DNA of 22,454 nt, from assembly GCA_964459305.1 (NCBI GenBank), contig CAYWNA010000221.1, forward strand, positions 1 through 22,454. The letters are read 5' to 3'. Source of the stretch: CAYWNA01 sp964459305 (lineage in GTDB: Bacteria; Planctomycetota; Planctomycetia; Pirellulales; Pirellulaceae). Below, one piece after another: positions 1-8,837 of the stretch. How positions within the stretch are numbered: position 1 is the stretch's first letter; every line of letters starts with the position of its first letter. The notes beneath the pieces are model-generated. The model ran no database searches, was not told the origin of the DNA, and saw only the letters and a list, made by a program, of their open reading frames with translations. Both the position numbers and the translations under genes were made by a program.

Positions 1-73
1 GAGTCCCCAACCGGTCGACACAGCACTTGCGCACTTCGAGAGCTTGGTCGCGGAACTGGACGAGTTGATCTGA
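1..73 (+). CDS. 3' end of an unidentified gene (partial, C-terminal 23 codons)
   Basis: In the frame starting at base 2 the window opens with 23 sense codons and a TGA at 71-73. The peptide ends in FESLVAELDELI, which looks like an amphipathic helix at a protein C-terminus, and its codons are G/C-ending like those of the neighbours. It is convergent with the pilus cluster that ends at 321. The fragment is too short to assign a family. It could be a chance open frame, but the absence of another explanation for bases 1-73 and the helical ending favour a real gene. Confidence 0.4.
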   Translation, partial: SPQPVDTALAHFESLVAELDELI

Positions 74-158
74 GGGTTGAAGGCCGAAGGCTGAAGGGGA
101 TTGCCAGTTTTCGATTTCGAAGGGAAGGGAAGAGGCCGAGAGGTCATTTTCGCCCCCT

Positions 159-173
159 CCGAGCTCTGCTCGG
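159..173. other. Short hairpin in the convergent spacer
   Basis: CCGAGC (159-164) and GCTCGG (168-173) form a perfect 6-bp stem with a 3-nt loop between the convergent gene ends at 73 and 321. No T-run follows on either strand, so it is not a classical intrinsic terminator. The rest of 74-320 holds only the repeat at 245-292 and nothing that looks coding. Confidence 0.3.
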
Positions 174-244
174 TGGAGCGCATGATCTTGCACTAAGGCG
201 TCTGAGCGATCCCGTAGAAGCAGGAAGATCCGTTTGGGACCTTT

Positions 245-292
245 GGATTTTGGATTTATTTCGGATTTCGTGCTTCGTGCTTCGGATTTCTC
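245..292 (-). repeat. AAATCCGAA-type dispersed repeat, copy 1
   Basis: On the - strand this reads AAATCCGAAGCACGAAGCAC followed by GAAATCCGAAATAAATCC. It lies about 30 nt beyond the stop codon of the last pilin gene. Close relatives occur at 12241-12280 (+ strand) and 13955-13990 (- strand). All three copies are next to gene ends inside or at the edge of the pilus cluster. The function is unknown. Confidence 0.6.
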
Positions 293-320
293 GGCACCGA
301 GCGGGGCCGGCCACCGGGAC

Positions 321-2072
321 CTACTCTGGGACGAAGTCGGAGACCACCGACACTTGTCTGATTTGACGAGAATCGGGATCCCATATGCGGATCCTGACTT
401 GGACGCCTCGTAACGGCGCGGGATAGGGCGGCGATGTCTCGCGTTCGCCGGCATCGTCGACGCCGTTAACGCGGTGTTGAGTGGGAGGTGGATTTGGGTT
501 TGTCACAAGATCGTCAAAACCGTTCGTTCCCTGGTCGTCCGTTCCATCGTTGTCCTGATCGACACCGTCGCGTTCATAGTGTGTGGACCACGTGCAATAG
601 CAGTAGGTCGGGGTCTTCCAGATCGATCGGAAATGCAGGTCCGACTTAGCAGCGGGCAACCCGGCAAAGACGGACCACGATAAGGCGTTTCCGTTCGTGA
701 ATGCGTTCGATGCGTCTGGGTTTGGTGGGCTCGCCGCGTTCGGTCTGTCGTGGAAACGCGCGCCGTATCCCAAGTCGACGAAGTCGCCGTAACCGATGGT
801 GTCGGGTGGCCCGCCGACGGGTGGCGGACCCGGATTTCGCCAAATGGGCAGGAAGTAGGCGGGATCGCTTGGAATCAGGGCTTCCGCACCGTTAATGCTG
901 GGGCGCAGCTGCACCGACGGATCGAAGACTTGCACGTCGAAACCCAGAGCATTTCGTGTCATCACGTCCTCGCCCGCATTGTTGCCAAACTTGAGCAAGC
1001 GGTAGACCGACGTGATGCTTCGCCGATTCACGTCCATCGCATAGGGGAACACAGGGCCGGGCAGAGCGCGATATGTGGAATCATAGGTCGTCACGGGGGC
1101 CGGCTCGATTGAATTTGTCTGGTTGCCACAGTCGGACAGCATGGTGACGTGGGCATAGCGATTCTCGCGACGTGTGAGATCTGCCAGAGAATTGGCCCGG
1201 AGTCGAACTCGGAGCCTGCCGCCCCCCTGTGACCACCGAATGTTGACGGAGATATCATTGTTGTTGAAGAAGTTGAACATATCCTTTTTCAGTTCCGCAT
1301 ACCCTCCTTGAGTATCCGGATACGACGCTTCCACCTCTCCGGTAGACGTATTCCCCGTGATGGTGAGACCCTGCGGCGCCGACCACGTGTACGTATGGAT
1401 GGAGCCGTTACGGTTGTAAGTGGGACTGCCTTGGTTGTACGGGCGAGTGGGCAGATATCCTAAATCAGGCCGGATCAGCATCATGCGGCGACAGATCATG
1501 TACTCCTCGCCTGCGTCTCTGAGTCCGTTGCCATCGAGGTCGTAGTACTGAATCCACCACACGATCTCTGCCGTGGTGGAGTGCATCACCTTGTTGCTTG
1601 CAGGAAAAGGGGTCAAGTGGTAGCCGAGCTGTATCATGTGGTCGCCAACTTGTGCGACATAAGGTGAGTCCTTGCTTGTCGCTGTGAAGGCGAGTATGTC
1701 ATCGATATCGCCTAGCATGGTGTTGCTGTTGCTGGGGTCTGTGTCATACGTGTCGTCGCTGTTCCAATCCACGTCGGTACTCGGGCCGTCCAGGATTTCG
1801 AAGTATCCTCGTCCCGCGGAGTCGTCGATCCACGGGCGCACGGCCACGGTGATACCGTCAAGATCGTCCTGCAGCCGATTGGCCAGGGACCGCAAGCTGA
1901 CCGACATCTCGATCGTCGCTCTTCCTTCGGAGACGGTTTCACCGACAATCGCGAACGCCTGGGCAAGGGCCATGATGAGTATCAAAGTGACGGCCATCGC
2001 GACCAGCAACTCGACCAGCGTAAAGCCGCCACGTCGCCGCCGACGGGATTGGTTGTCTCGTGATTGGTTCAT
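321..2072 (-). CDS. GspJ-like prepilin-type protein (large minor pseudopilin)
   Basis: Encodes 583 aa. It begins with a class III signal: a basic leader ending RRRRRGG, a predicted prepilin-peptidase cut after Gly16, then FTLVELLVAM with Glu at mature position 5, followed by a hydrophobic helix to about residue 42. The rest is a large exported domain. Acidic DxDxDG-type loops occur near residues 180 (DLDGNGLRD) and 505 (DQDNDGTDD), which resemble Ca-binding loops. The C-terminus, VRIRIWDPDSRQIRQVSVV, reads as a beta-strand-rich end. Ordinary GspJ proteins are about 200 aa, so this is nearly three times longer. The start at 2072 is chosen because its ATG overlaps the upstream gspK stop as ATGA, which implies translational coupling; an in-frame ATG nine codons earlier lies inside gspK. 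Assignment to J rather than H or I rests on gene order and the hydrophobic start, and is an inference. Confidence 0.8.
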   Translation of the reverse strand: MNQSRDNQSRRRRRGGFTLVELLVAMAVTLILIMALAQAFAIVGETVSEGRATIEMSVSLRSLANRLQDDLDGITVAVRPWIDDSAGRGYFEILDGPSTDVDWNSDDTYDTDPSNSNTMLGDIDDILAFTATSKDSPYVAQVGDHMIQLGYHLTPFPASNKVMHSTTAEIVWWIQYYDLDGNGLRDAGEEYMICRRMMLIRPDLGYLPTRPYNQGSPTYNRNGSIHTYTWSAPQGLTITGNTSTGEVEASYPDTQGGYAELKKDMFNFFNNNDISVNIRWSQGGGRLRVRLRANSLADLTRRENRYAHVTMLSDCGNQTNSIEPAPVTTYDSTYRALPGPVFPYAMDVNRRSITSVYRLLKFGNNAGEDVMTRNALGFDVQVFDPSVQLRPSINGAEALIPSDPAYFLPIWRNPGPPPVGGPPDTIGYGDFVDLGYGARFHDRPNAASPPNPDASNAFTNGNALSWSVFAGLPAAKSDLHFRSIWKTPTYCYCTWSTHYERDGVDQDNDGTDDQGTNGFDDLVTNPNPPPTQHRVNGVDDAGERETSPPYPAPLRGVQVRIRIWDPDSRQIRQVSVVSDFVPE

Positions 2073-5000
2073 TCGATAAACCGCCTCTGCAGAATGCACT
2101 TGTCCACGTTATGGTTTTGCCCGGGCTGGAAAGCCACGGGGATGGTCCGGTCGATGATATAGAAAGCTCGGTGTCGCTTCAGTTCGCCCGAGTCGATGCC
2201 CATCTCTTGTGCCACGCGAACACCGTCCGGATGAAACTCGTCGTAAATGACCTTGGTATAATTCGAACTACTGGGGTTTCCGTCCACATTTGGCTCGACT
2301 TCGAAGTAGCCCACCGTTATCCACATGGCGTACACGTTGGATCGCGTCGTGACCATGTTGCCAAGATTGTGCAACAGCCGGTAGCGGAAGAAAGAATTCC
2401 GGGCGCTAATCGCGTGATTCGAAATGCTATCTTCCTGCAGAAACGGGTCCGGATTGGTCAGTGAGTCCGTGCCACGCAAAAGGGTCGTGTCGATGTCTCT
2501 TTCATATTTCCCCGTTTGGTTGGTACCGCTGGCGTCTACGTAGTCATGGTCGTAGTCTTGTTCCGTTCCAATATTGTGTAGTGGTACCAGTTTGCCCGCA
2601 CCGGCGGGACGGACCGGATTGGCGAAGTAGGTCGGTATCTGGTCGTAGTTGGTGGCGAGAGCGTTCCCCCGGCTGCCGATACTCGGGTCTTCTTGTGGCG
2701 GCGGAGATTTTCGGCTATCGCTGAGGTCGTCGTAATCAGGCCCAATACCGCCTCGTATCGCATCCCACACCGTATCACTGAAAATCGTGTTGATATTGAC
2801 GCGCCCCGGATCACGAAACATCGACACGCGATTGAACGGTGGTAGGAGTCCCCTTGAGATGCCGTTCGGCTGTGGATAGTTCGTCGTCTTGCCAAAGTAG
2901 TTCGGATTCAACACCGTTTCTGTCCCGACGAATCGCGAAGGAACGTGTACGTAGTCGAAGATGCGATAGAAGTGTTTGGACGAAACGTTCGGATCGGGCG
3001 GATTGGCGCCCTCGCCGTCTGCGTGGAAAAAATTCAACAGATAGCCATACTGCGCCTGGATCGCATCCGTGCGGTAGGGCGTTCCTATGGTCGTCGGTAA
3101 CGTGAAGTTCTTCAGCAGTTCCCAGTTGTTGTGCGACGGCACGTGCAGCAATTCGTACGGGCTGACGAACGGTCGATTGTTCCAGACCAACCATGGGAAG
3201 GTTGGGTTCGCTGCACTAACGGCGCCCCCGTACTCGTCATTCAACAAGCCGAGCGAGGCAGCATCCAGATTGAAACCGAAAAAGTGAATTGCATCATCTG
3301 CAACAGCAGGAAACGTAGCGGCAACAGCCGCACGCGTCGGTTCCTGTAACCAAAGACGACGACGTTCTGTGGCCGGATCGCTGTCGCCTCGTTGCAGACA
3401 ACTGAAATCGAGGCCGGTACTCGAGACATTTCCCGCGGTTACCGGAGCCGTTTCCAGGCCATTGAACGCCGTCAGGTCCATGGGAATCGAGTCAATGGTG
3501 CGGTAGGGATTCGTCGGGGACCAGTCCTGCAAAGGGTTGGCCAACCGCTGCAAATAGACGCGGCAGAAGGTCCGGGTCGTTCCAGCCGTTCTTGCCACCA
3601 TTGTGCGGAACGACACGGTTGGGGCTTCGCTGTCGTCCAACGGCCGGTCGATGGGAAGGGGTGAGCCAATAGCAACAGAGTCTTCGTAGACCGCACTGTA
3701 GTCGTACGGCACCGGGGGATTAGCCGGAGGATTCGGGGGATTCGGAAAGTTCGTAGCGTTGAACTGGGCGGTACCCGAGACGATCGGATAACCGGTCCTG
3801 GGCTCCGACACGCTGAATGCCGTCTGGATCCTTGTCGTGACATCCACGTCGGTGAGATTCGCGACGATCGCCACCGCTCGTGCCGTCTCGGGCGCCTGGC
3901 CGTTGCCCTGGTGCACGCGGACCTGGCTTGCGTTGGGAACAAGAACCACGCGCCGGCCATCGGTCACGCCGGGATTGGTCACCGTGTCGATATCGCCTAC
4001 TGGTGAGATCCACTCACCTCCCGAAAGCATACCACCGCCAACCACCGCGTACTGTCCTGGCGCAATCGGAGCCACTCCTTGGTCCGTGTAGTATCGACGC
4101 AGACCGTCAGCATTGCTCCGCGGCGGTGCATTCGCCAAATCGTCGACGAAGTAAACCACGCGATCGCGCGGGTTAGTGGGGGAACCGTCATCGGGATCAT
4201 GGTTGTTGTTGACGATCGCGCCGTCATCGGCCCTGCTGACGATCATCAGCCTCCACACGGGGTTGTTGCTGGACGGCGTGACTTGATTCAGTCGGACGCC
4301 TCCCATGCTGCCGTACAACTCCCGAGGTGGAGTCGTGTTCGTGTCGGTCCCCGACCAAGGGTTGTACATCTCGACGAATGCCGAGGCAAAGGGCAAGTGC
4401 TCCTGATCGTAGTGAGGGTCTCCGCCGGCCAAATCATGGTTGGCAGTACCGCTTGTATCATCGGGCGAATCCGTCGTGCGTCGCACGTGGAACGCGAAAG
4501 ACTCGGTGAGCAGCAATTCCGGTCGTTCACACCCCCAGACAACCTCGCGATCCGTTTCCCCTGCCGTTGTGGTAACGTTGCCATCCACGCCCCAGCCGTC
4601 AGCGTTAAACGGTTGCTGGTCGTACTCGAAGGGTGTCATGATCGAGTCGGCATCACGGAAGTCGACCACGTTGATCGCCCATTGAGCCACCTGTTTGGCC
4701 AAGGTTTCCTGATCGGCGATGGTTGGGGGCCGCTCGACCAATGTCATCATCAGAACGTAAAGATGGCGCGCGAAGAGCTGTCTTGCGAGTTGCTGATCAA
4801 TCAAGTTCAGGTTGCTGTCGTCGTTGACATCTATCCCATTTGAATGATACAGCGATACCGATTGGAACTCGGTCCTGCTCATGTCCGTATAGATTTCCTC
4901 GCCCAACTCTTCACCGGGTTCATCGACCACAACATTCGCCGCCGCGGTTCTGTCTCGGCCATTACCCATCGGTCGGTTGAGGTCCATGCGAATCCCCGTG

Positions 5001-7270
5001 GCCAAGTCGGGCGAGAGCATCTCTTTCAGTTCTTGGCCGACATTGGTGGCGCCACCCTCTACCAGGCGAGCTTTCAACAAGTCGCGAAAACTGTTTGCCG
5101 TGGATACCAGACCGGCCATCTGACCAGTCGCTACAACGCCTTGAACAGGCGGGTCGAAACTGGCGGTCGTAACGAGCCGTGCATTGGTGCTGGTCTGGAG
5201 GTTGGCTATATGGCCGGCCAGCCGCTTTGGCAGCGAATTCACGTCGACATCAAAGCGACGAAGTACCGCCTCCAATTCCGCCTCCGTGAATCGGCTGTCC
5301 GAAACGCCGGGTTCGACCAAGTTCAACTCGTATGCAGAATCCTCGTTGGAATCATCGGTTGCGTTCAACGTGTCGAACGTGGGCTGCCCGAAAGCGTTCA
5401 CGCCAAAGGCCAACTCGGCCCGCAGGTCCGCCGGGCTGGAGTACGACGACCGAGGTGTACCGCCCGGCAGGCCAGTGCCTGTAAAGTAATTCTCTGGTTC
5501 CTCGAAGAACTTGGTCTTGGCCAGCTCGTCATAACCTGAGGCACCTGGCACGCCGTCTGTGCCGTAACGGGCAGCGAACAGCCGAGTGAAGTCGCTGCTG
5601 ATGCCTGTGCCGCTTAACTCGATCTCAGGCGGGCCGTAGCCGAGCCCCATGCGAAGATTGCTCGTATCACCGCCTCCCGCCACCGTGGGCCGAGGCACAG
5701 CCGGCGAAAACCTTGCCACTCGGCCATGGGCATTGACATTCATCCGGCCGTCTAAATCAACGCAAAGAATGGCAAACAGCGGCTTGTATTGGCGGCCGTC
5801 AGGTGCGGTTTGGACCGGCAAGCCCAGGTCAATCCAAATGCTGTCGGGGATTCCATCGCCATCGTTGTCGACATCCCACGGCCCGTTCACGGGATCGTAA
5901 CTGTCGAAATTCCACTCGACCGGACGCAGTGAGATGCGACGTTTGAAATCGTCCCTAATATTGTCCCATGTGTAAAGCGGTGGATTTGTCTTATAGATCG
6001 TGGACGGCCCGCTGTTGATCCAGTAGTTGATCAGCATTGGCCGGTGAAATGAGGGGATGGTTGCCCTAACATCATCGGAGCCCGAAAAGCCCGCCTCGCC
6101 ATCCGCCTCGTCGGTATTGCCGTCACTGTCGTCGTCAACGCCCGCAACGCCCCATTCCCGATCTGGGCCCGGCAACCACTCCGACGGCATGTTCATTGCC
6201 AGGAACATGTTCTGGTAGTCCACGGCATCGTAAGCCTCGTCAGCACCGCCTAGCAGGAGCGGTTCGAGTACCGATGGCAAATTGACCGGTGGTCCCAAAG
6301 GTTGGAACGGCGCTGGGAGAGTCCGATTCACGCTAGTTGGCACGGCTGACAGCGACGAGGAATTCGGCAACAGGGCGACGGGCTGGCCGCTGGCGAGCCC
6401 CGTGGTTGCATCGGTAGCATCCCCTAAGAGATCATCCGAGCCACTGTCGTCGAAACCGAAACCCGTCCCGTTGAAAGGCCGGCCATTCACGACGAATTCC
6501 TTGCCCGCCAGATCCGCAGGCGCGACGAGTTGGCCGCTATCCGTTTTCGGCGCCAAGACGCGGAAATACGGGAAGTTTACGCCGCCGTACGCGATGTAGT
6601 CATATCCCACGATGCGTGTGCTGACGCCGCGCGCGGCGCCCGTGGTAATCGTCAACAGGCAGCCGTTGTAGTAGCCGGGGGTCCGACTGAGTCCGTAAAA
6701 GTAAGCGCCATCCGACGACGCATAGGGATTCGACGCAGAACTGTGCTTGGCGGTCAGGTCAATCCCGTCGGTGCTCACGATCATTCGGTCGTTCGAGAAG
6801 AACCCGTTCCCGTCCTCGTCTCTGTCTACGTCAACGACCAAGTCGATGAACTGACCACCCGACATACGTTGTGCGCCCGTGGTCGGAGGGGGATAAGGCG
6901 GACTCGCAGCCGGAATGACCTGATTGACGATTTTCTGCAACGAGTCGGGTGGTGTGACTGGGGAGGTTGGGATTTTGACATTGGAAAATGATCCGCTAAA
7001 TCCGTCGCCGCCATAGTAATCTCGCAAGAGGCTCTGATAGCGCGCAGCCGATGCGCGAATGGTCGTGTCGCGCAGGATCTGGTACATCGCCCGGTCCAGG
7101 TCCTTCTGCGGACTGACACCCAACAGGTCCTGCCTGGAATACGCTTCCATGGTGCGACGGTGCATGCCGGCAACGAGCGCAAAGGTCACCGCCAGCAACA
7201 CAAACAAGACGAGCAAGCTGAGCACCACCAGGATCACGATCCCGCGACGCCGTTTGTGTGGACGAGTCAT
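2069..7270 (-). CDS. gspK: Giant GspK-like minor pseudopilin (1733 aa)
   Basis: The short basic leader MTRPHKRRRG is followed by IVILVVLSLLVLFVLLAVTF. There is no Glu at mature position 5, as in GspK, the pseudopilin that caps the filament tip. GspK normally has about 320 aa; this protein is over five times longer. Visible landmarks are an acidic cassette at 376-404 (VDDDSDGNTDEADGEAGF), a DNDGDGIPDSIWIDLG loop near 468-483, GRMNVNAHG at 508-516, AQWAINVVDFRDAD at 862-875, a VEMYNPW segment near 966-972 resembling lamin-tail-like domains, and GRVNINTIF at 1489-1497, which resembles the NxNT motif of the GspK helical domain. Start: the ATG at 7270 has GAGAGGA about 9 nt upstream. An in-frame ATG at 7495 would add 75 residues encoded by repeat and spacer DNA before the leader, and is rejected. 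The gene overlaps the J-like gene by ATGA. It probably sits at the tip of the secretion pseudopilus; large Ca-type loops suggest metal-stabilised folding. Confidence 0.85.
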   Translation of the reverse strand: MTRPHKRRRGIVILVVLSLLVLFVLLAVTFALVAGMHRRTMEAYSRQDLLGVSPQKDLDRAMYQILRDTTIRASAARYQSLLRDYYGGDGFSGSFSNVKIPTSPVTPPDSLQKIVNQVIPAASPPYPPPTTGAQRMSGGQFIDLVVDVDRDEDGNGFFSNDRMIVSTDGIDLTAKHSSASNPYASSDGAYFYGLSRTPGYYNGCLLTITTGAARGVSTRIVGYDYIAYGGVNFPYFRVLAPKTDSGQLVAPADLAGKEFVVNGRPFNGTGFGFDDSGSDDLLGDATDATTGLASGQPVALLPNSSSLSAVPTSVNRTLPAPFQPLGPPVNLPSVLEPLLLGGADEAYDAVDYQNMFLAMNMPSEWLPGPDREWGVAGVDDDSDGNTDEADGEAGFSGSDDVRATIPSFHRPMLINYWINSGPSTIYKTNPPLYTWDNIRDDFKRRISLRPVEWNFDSYDPVNGPWDVDNDGDGIPDSIWIDLGLPVQTAPDGRQYKPLFAILCVDLDGRMNVNAHGRVARFSPAVPRPTVAGGGDTSNLRMGLGYGPPEIELSGTGISSDFTRLFAARYGTDGVPGASGYDELAKTKFFEEPENYFTGTGLPGGTPRSSYSSPADLRAELAFGVNAFGQPTFDTLNATDDSNEDSAYELNLVEPGVSDSRFTEAELEAVLRRFDVDVNSLPKRLAGHIANLQTSTNARLVTTASFDPPVQGVVATGQMAGLVSTANSFRDLLKARLVEGGATNVGQELKEMLSPDLATGIRMDLNRPMGNGRDRTAAANVVVDEPGEELGEEIYTDMSRTEFQSVSLYHSNGIDVNDDSNLNLIDQQLARQLFARHLYVLMMTLVERPPTIADQETLAKQVAQWAINVVDFRDADSIMTPFEYDQQPFNADGWGVDGNVTTTAGETDREVVWGCERPELLLTESFAFHVRRTTDSPDDTSGTANHDLAGGDPHYDQEHLPFASAFVEMYNPWSGTDTNTTPPRELYGSMGGVRLNQVTPSSNNPVWRLMIVSRADDGAIVNNNHDPDDGSPTNPRDRVVYFVDDLANAPPRSNADGLRRYYTDQGVAPIAPGQYAVVGGGMLSGGEWISPVGDIDTVTNPGVTDGRRVVLVPNASQVRVHQGNGQAPETARAVAIVANLTDVDVTTRIQTAFSVSEPRTGYPIVSGTAQFNATNFPNPPNPPANPPVPYDYSAVYEDSVAIGSPLPIDRPLDDSEAPTVSFRTMVARTAGTTRTFCRVYLQRLANPLQDWSPTNPYRTIDSIPMDLTAFNGLETAPVTAGNVSSTGLDFSCLQRGDSDPATERRRLWLQEPTRAAVAATFPAVADDAIHFFGFNLDAASLGLLNDEYGGAVSAANPTFPWLVWNNRPFVSPYELLHVPSHNNWELLKNFTLPTTIGTPYRTDAIQAQYGYLLNFFHADGEGANPPDPNVSSKHFYRIFDYVHVPSRFVGTETVLNPNYFGKTTNYPQPNGISRGLLPPFNRVSMFRDPGRVNINTIFSDTVWDAIRGGIGPDYDDLSDSRKSPPPQEDPSIGSRGNALATNYDQIPTYFANPVRPAGAGKLVPLHNIGTEQDYDHDYVDASGTNQTGKYERDIDTTLLRGTDSLTNPDPFLQEDSISNHAISARNSFFRYRLLHNLGNMVTTRSNVYAMWITVGYFEVEPNVDGNPSSSNYTKVIYDEFHPDGVRVAQEMGIDSGELKRHRAFYIIDRTIPVAFQPGQNHNVDKCILQRRFIE

Positions 7271-7545
7271 TATTCTGTCCTCTCTTCGTTTCAGTCGGGC
7301 GGCACCGGCCGCCAATGCCTGTCTCTGTTCCAACGTGCGATGGGCATTGCCCATCACCATCAGCCGCACAGCGGCGCAAGAACATGCACCGTTTGCGACT
7401 GGGCCTCTCCGTTTCCGTAGATCCCGTTTGCCAAGCGCGACCTTGTTCCGCTCGATGTAGCTGAACTCGCCAGAGTTTGGCTGTTTCCAAGTCAAGGGAC
7501 CAAAGTCTGGCGACTTCGGCTACCATGGCTGACCGGTGATGTGTT
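7271..7545. other. Spacer between I-like and K-like pilin genes
   Basis: This 275-nt spacer holds the REPIN-like repeat at 7457-7523 and the gspK ribosome-binding site. No convincing coding sequence, promoter or T-run terminator was seen. Confidence 0.5.
7457..7523 (-). repeat. REPIN-like inverted pair of GTAG-headed palindromes, copy 1
   Basis: Left arm 7457-7480 and right arm 7500-7523 are 24-nt inverted copies with 3 mismatches, separated by 19 nt. Each begins GTAG when read toward the centre. Each arm also folds on its own: an 8-bp stem (with G-U pairs) closed by a GCCA loop. The inner stem is AACTC/GAGTT in one arm and AAGTC/GACTT in the other, so both bases of the pair change together. 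The same asymmetric pair, in the opposite orientation, is at 21182-21245. GTAG plus hairpin is the known layout of REP elements mobilised by RAYT (TnpA_REP) transposases; no such gene is in the window. Confidence 0.75.
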
Positions 7546-8835
7546 CTACTGCACCGTCCAAAGCGAAGATGTTTCCAGACGAATCGTCTTCTCGTAAACC
7601 GCGACGACATTGCTGAGCAACGTCACTTGAGTCGGGTAGTTTGCAAACGGCGTAGTGGTCCGTCGCTTGGACGCGGCGTCGATGACGAACCATTCACTTC
7701 GCGTCCAATCAAGGCCTTGCAGGGTCACGTCCCGTGTGTAAGGCCCGGTCCCCTGAATGTCGCCGTCCACGGACAAGACGCGGTACCATCGAAACAGGGC
7801 GGGGTCGCTAGTGGGGTAAGTACTACGGTTCTCATCGACGTCCACTCTGGCCGACAACATCACCCATTCTCCGCCCTTGATTTCAAGATCACTCCGCTGG
7901 TCCCGTATTGTCTGGAGTTGGACGTCTCCGCCACCGAACCCCAATCCGTAGAACTGGGCAACCCTCACCAATCGCTCGTTATCGGGCGGATCCCTTTGCC
8001 CACCGCCATACGCCATCGTCATCGTCGTGTCGCGCCGGTGAAACACGATAATCGACAGGATGTACTGATCCGTTGCATTGCCGTCCTTGGGCGCCAGCGT
8101 GGCCATCCAAGAGAATCTGCCTTGCCACTGACGCTTGGTCGGAGTCGCGAGCGAATTCGCGGTCTCGCCATAGTTCTGCTCCGGCATTGCGGTGCGATCG
8201 TCGGGCAGGTCGAACACCAAGTCGTCCTGCGCCACGAATTCCTGAATGGACTGCGACAGATTCATGCCCGGCACCGGGAGAAGGCCTGCTTGGATGGTTG
8301 TCCCGGGCCCCGATCGCAACGTGATCCGTCTCATTCGAGGGCCGTTGAGGGCAGTCAGGGGCACGTTCCCCGTCGGAAGGTAATACGGGAAATACTGCAC
8401 TTCCTCGACGATCGGAGCGAGTCCCTGCCGGCAATTCGAAACGTGCGTGGCGATGAACATAGGATCGATGCAGAAGGACTCGCCGCTGGTCGGAACGTAC
8501 GGAACGAAGGTGCGCGGATAATTGTGAGGATGATCGGGAACGGCCGGGCTAGCGGCTGGGATTGACCAAATGTTAGGGGCAGGGTTTAAGTCCACCAACC
8601 GGGCCCATTCGTTCGGCTGCCTCATGTGATGCACGTCGAACTTGCGAATGGCTTTTCGCCCCATTCGGTCTGCCGAGTTTGCGATTTCGCCCTGTGTTAC
8701 GCGGTTGCCCGCCACCGGCAGAATGGTCAACACGCCCAGCAGACCCACCACGGCGATGCCGATCGAAAACAGGACTTCGACGACGGTCACGCCGCGGCGA
8801 CCGTTCGTTCCGGATGTACGATGCGTGCCACACAT
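7546..8835 (-). CDS. GspI/PilV-like prepilin-type protein
   Basis: Encodes 429 aa. The leader ends NGRRG (cut predicted after Gly15), followed by VTVVEVLFSIGIAVVGLLGVLTILPVA, with Glu at mature position 5 and Val rather than the usual Phe at +1. After the helix comes RVTQGEIANSADRMGRKAIR, then a long exported domain with FCIDPMFIA and a C-terminal part rich in beta-strand patterns. The start at 8835 has a perfect GGAGG nine nt upstream and follows the preceding stop by 2 nt; upstream in-frame starts lie inside the neighbouring gene. Standard GspI is about 120 aa. The I-type call rests on the V-type start and on position between the H-like and K-like genes, so it is an inference; membership in the prepilin-type family is clear. 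It would be a minor subunit at the tip of the filament. Confidence 0.8.
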   Translation of the reverse strand: MCGTHRTSGTNGRRGVTVVEVLFSIGIAVVGLLGVLTILPVAGNRVTQGEIANSADRMGRKAIRKFDVHHMRQPNEWARLVDLNPAPNIWSIPAASPAVPDHPHNYPRTFVPYVPTSGESFCIDPMFIATHVSNCRQGLAPIVEEVQYFPYYLPTGNVPLTALNGPRMRRITLRSGPGTTIQAGLLPVPGMNLSQSIQEFVAQDDLVFDLPDDRTAMPEQNYGETANSLATPTKRQWQGRFSWMATLAPKDGNATDQYILSIIVFHRRDTTMTMAYGGGQRDPPDNERLVRVAQFYGLGFGGGDVQLQTIRDQRSDLEIKGGEWVMLSARVDVDENRSTYPTSDPALFRWYRVLSVDGDIQGTGPYTRDVTLQGLDWTRSEWFVIDAASKRRTTTPFANYPTQVTLLSNVVAVYEKTIRLETSSLWTVQ

Positions 8836-8837
8836 GG

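Noticed and set aside
77..97. GTTGAAGGC-type stretch after the partial gene, resembling 20277-20290
   Set aside because: The shared stretch is short and low in complexity; two occurrences do not establish a repeat.
4079..5539. Two back-to-back + strand open frames inside gspK
   Set aside because: They lie antisense to the pilin coding sequence, which is continuous over 1733 codons, and show no family features.
7271..7495. N-terminal extension of gspK from ATG 7495
   Set aside because: It would put 75 residues, partly encoded by the REPIN, before a prepilin leader; ATG 7270 has a good ribosome-binding site and a normal leader.
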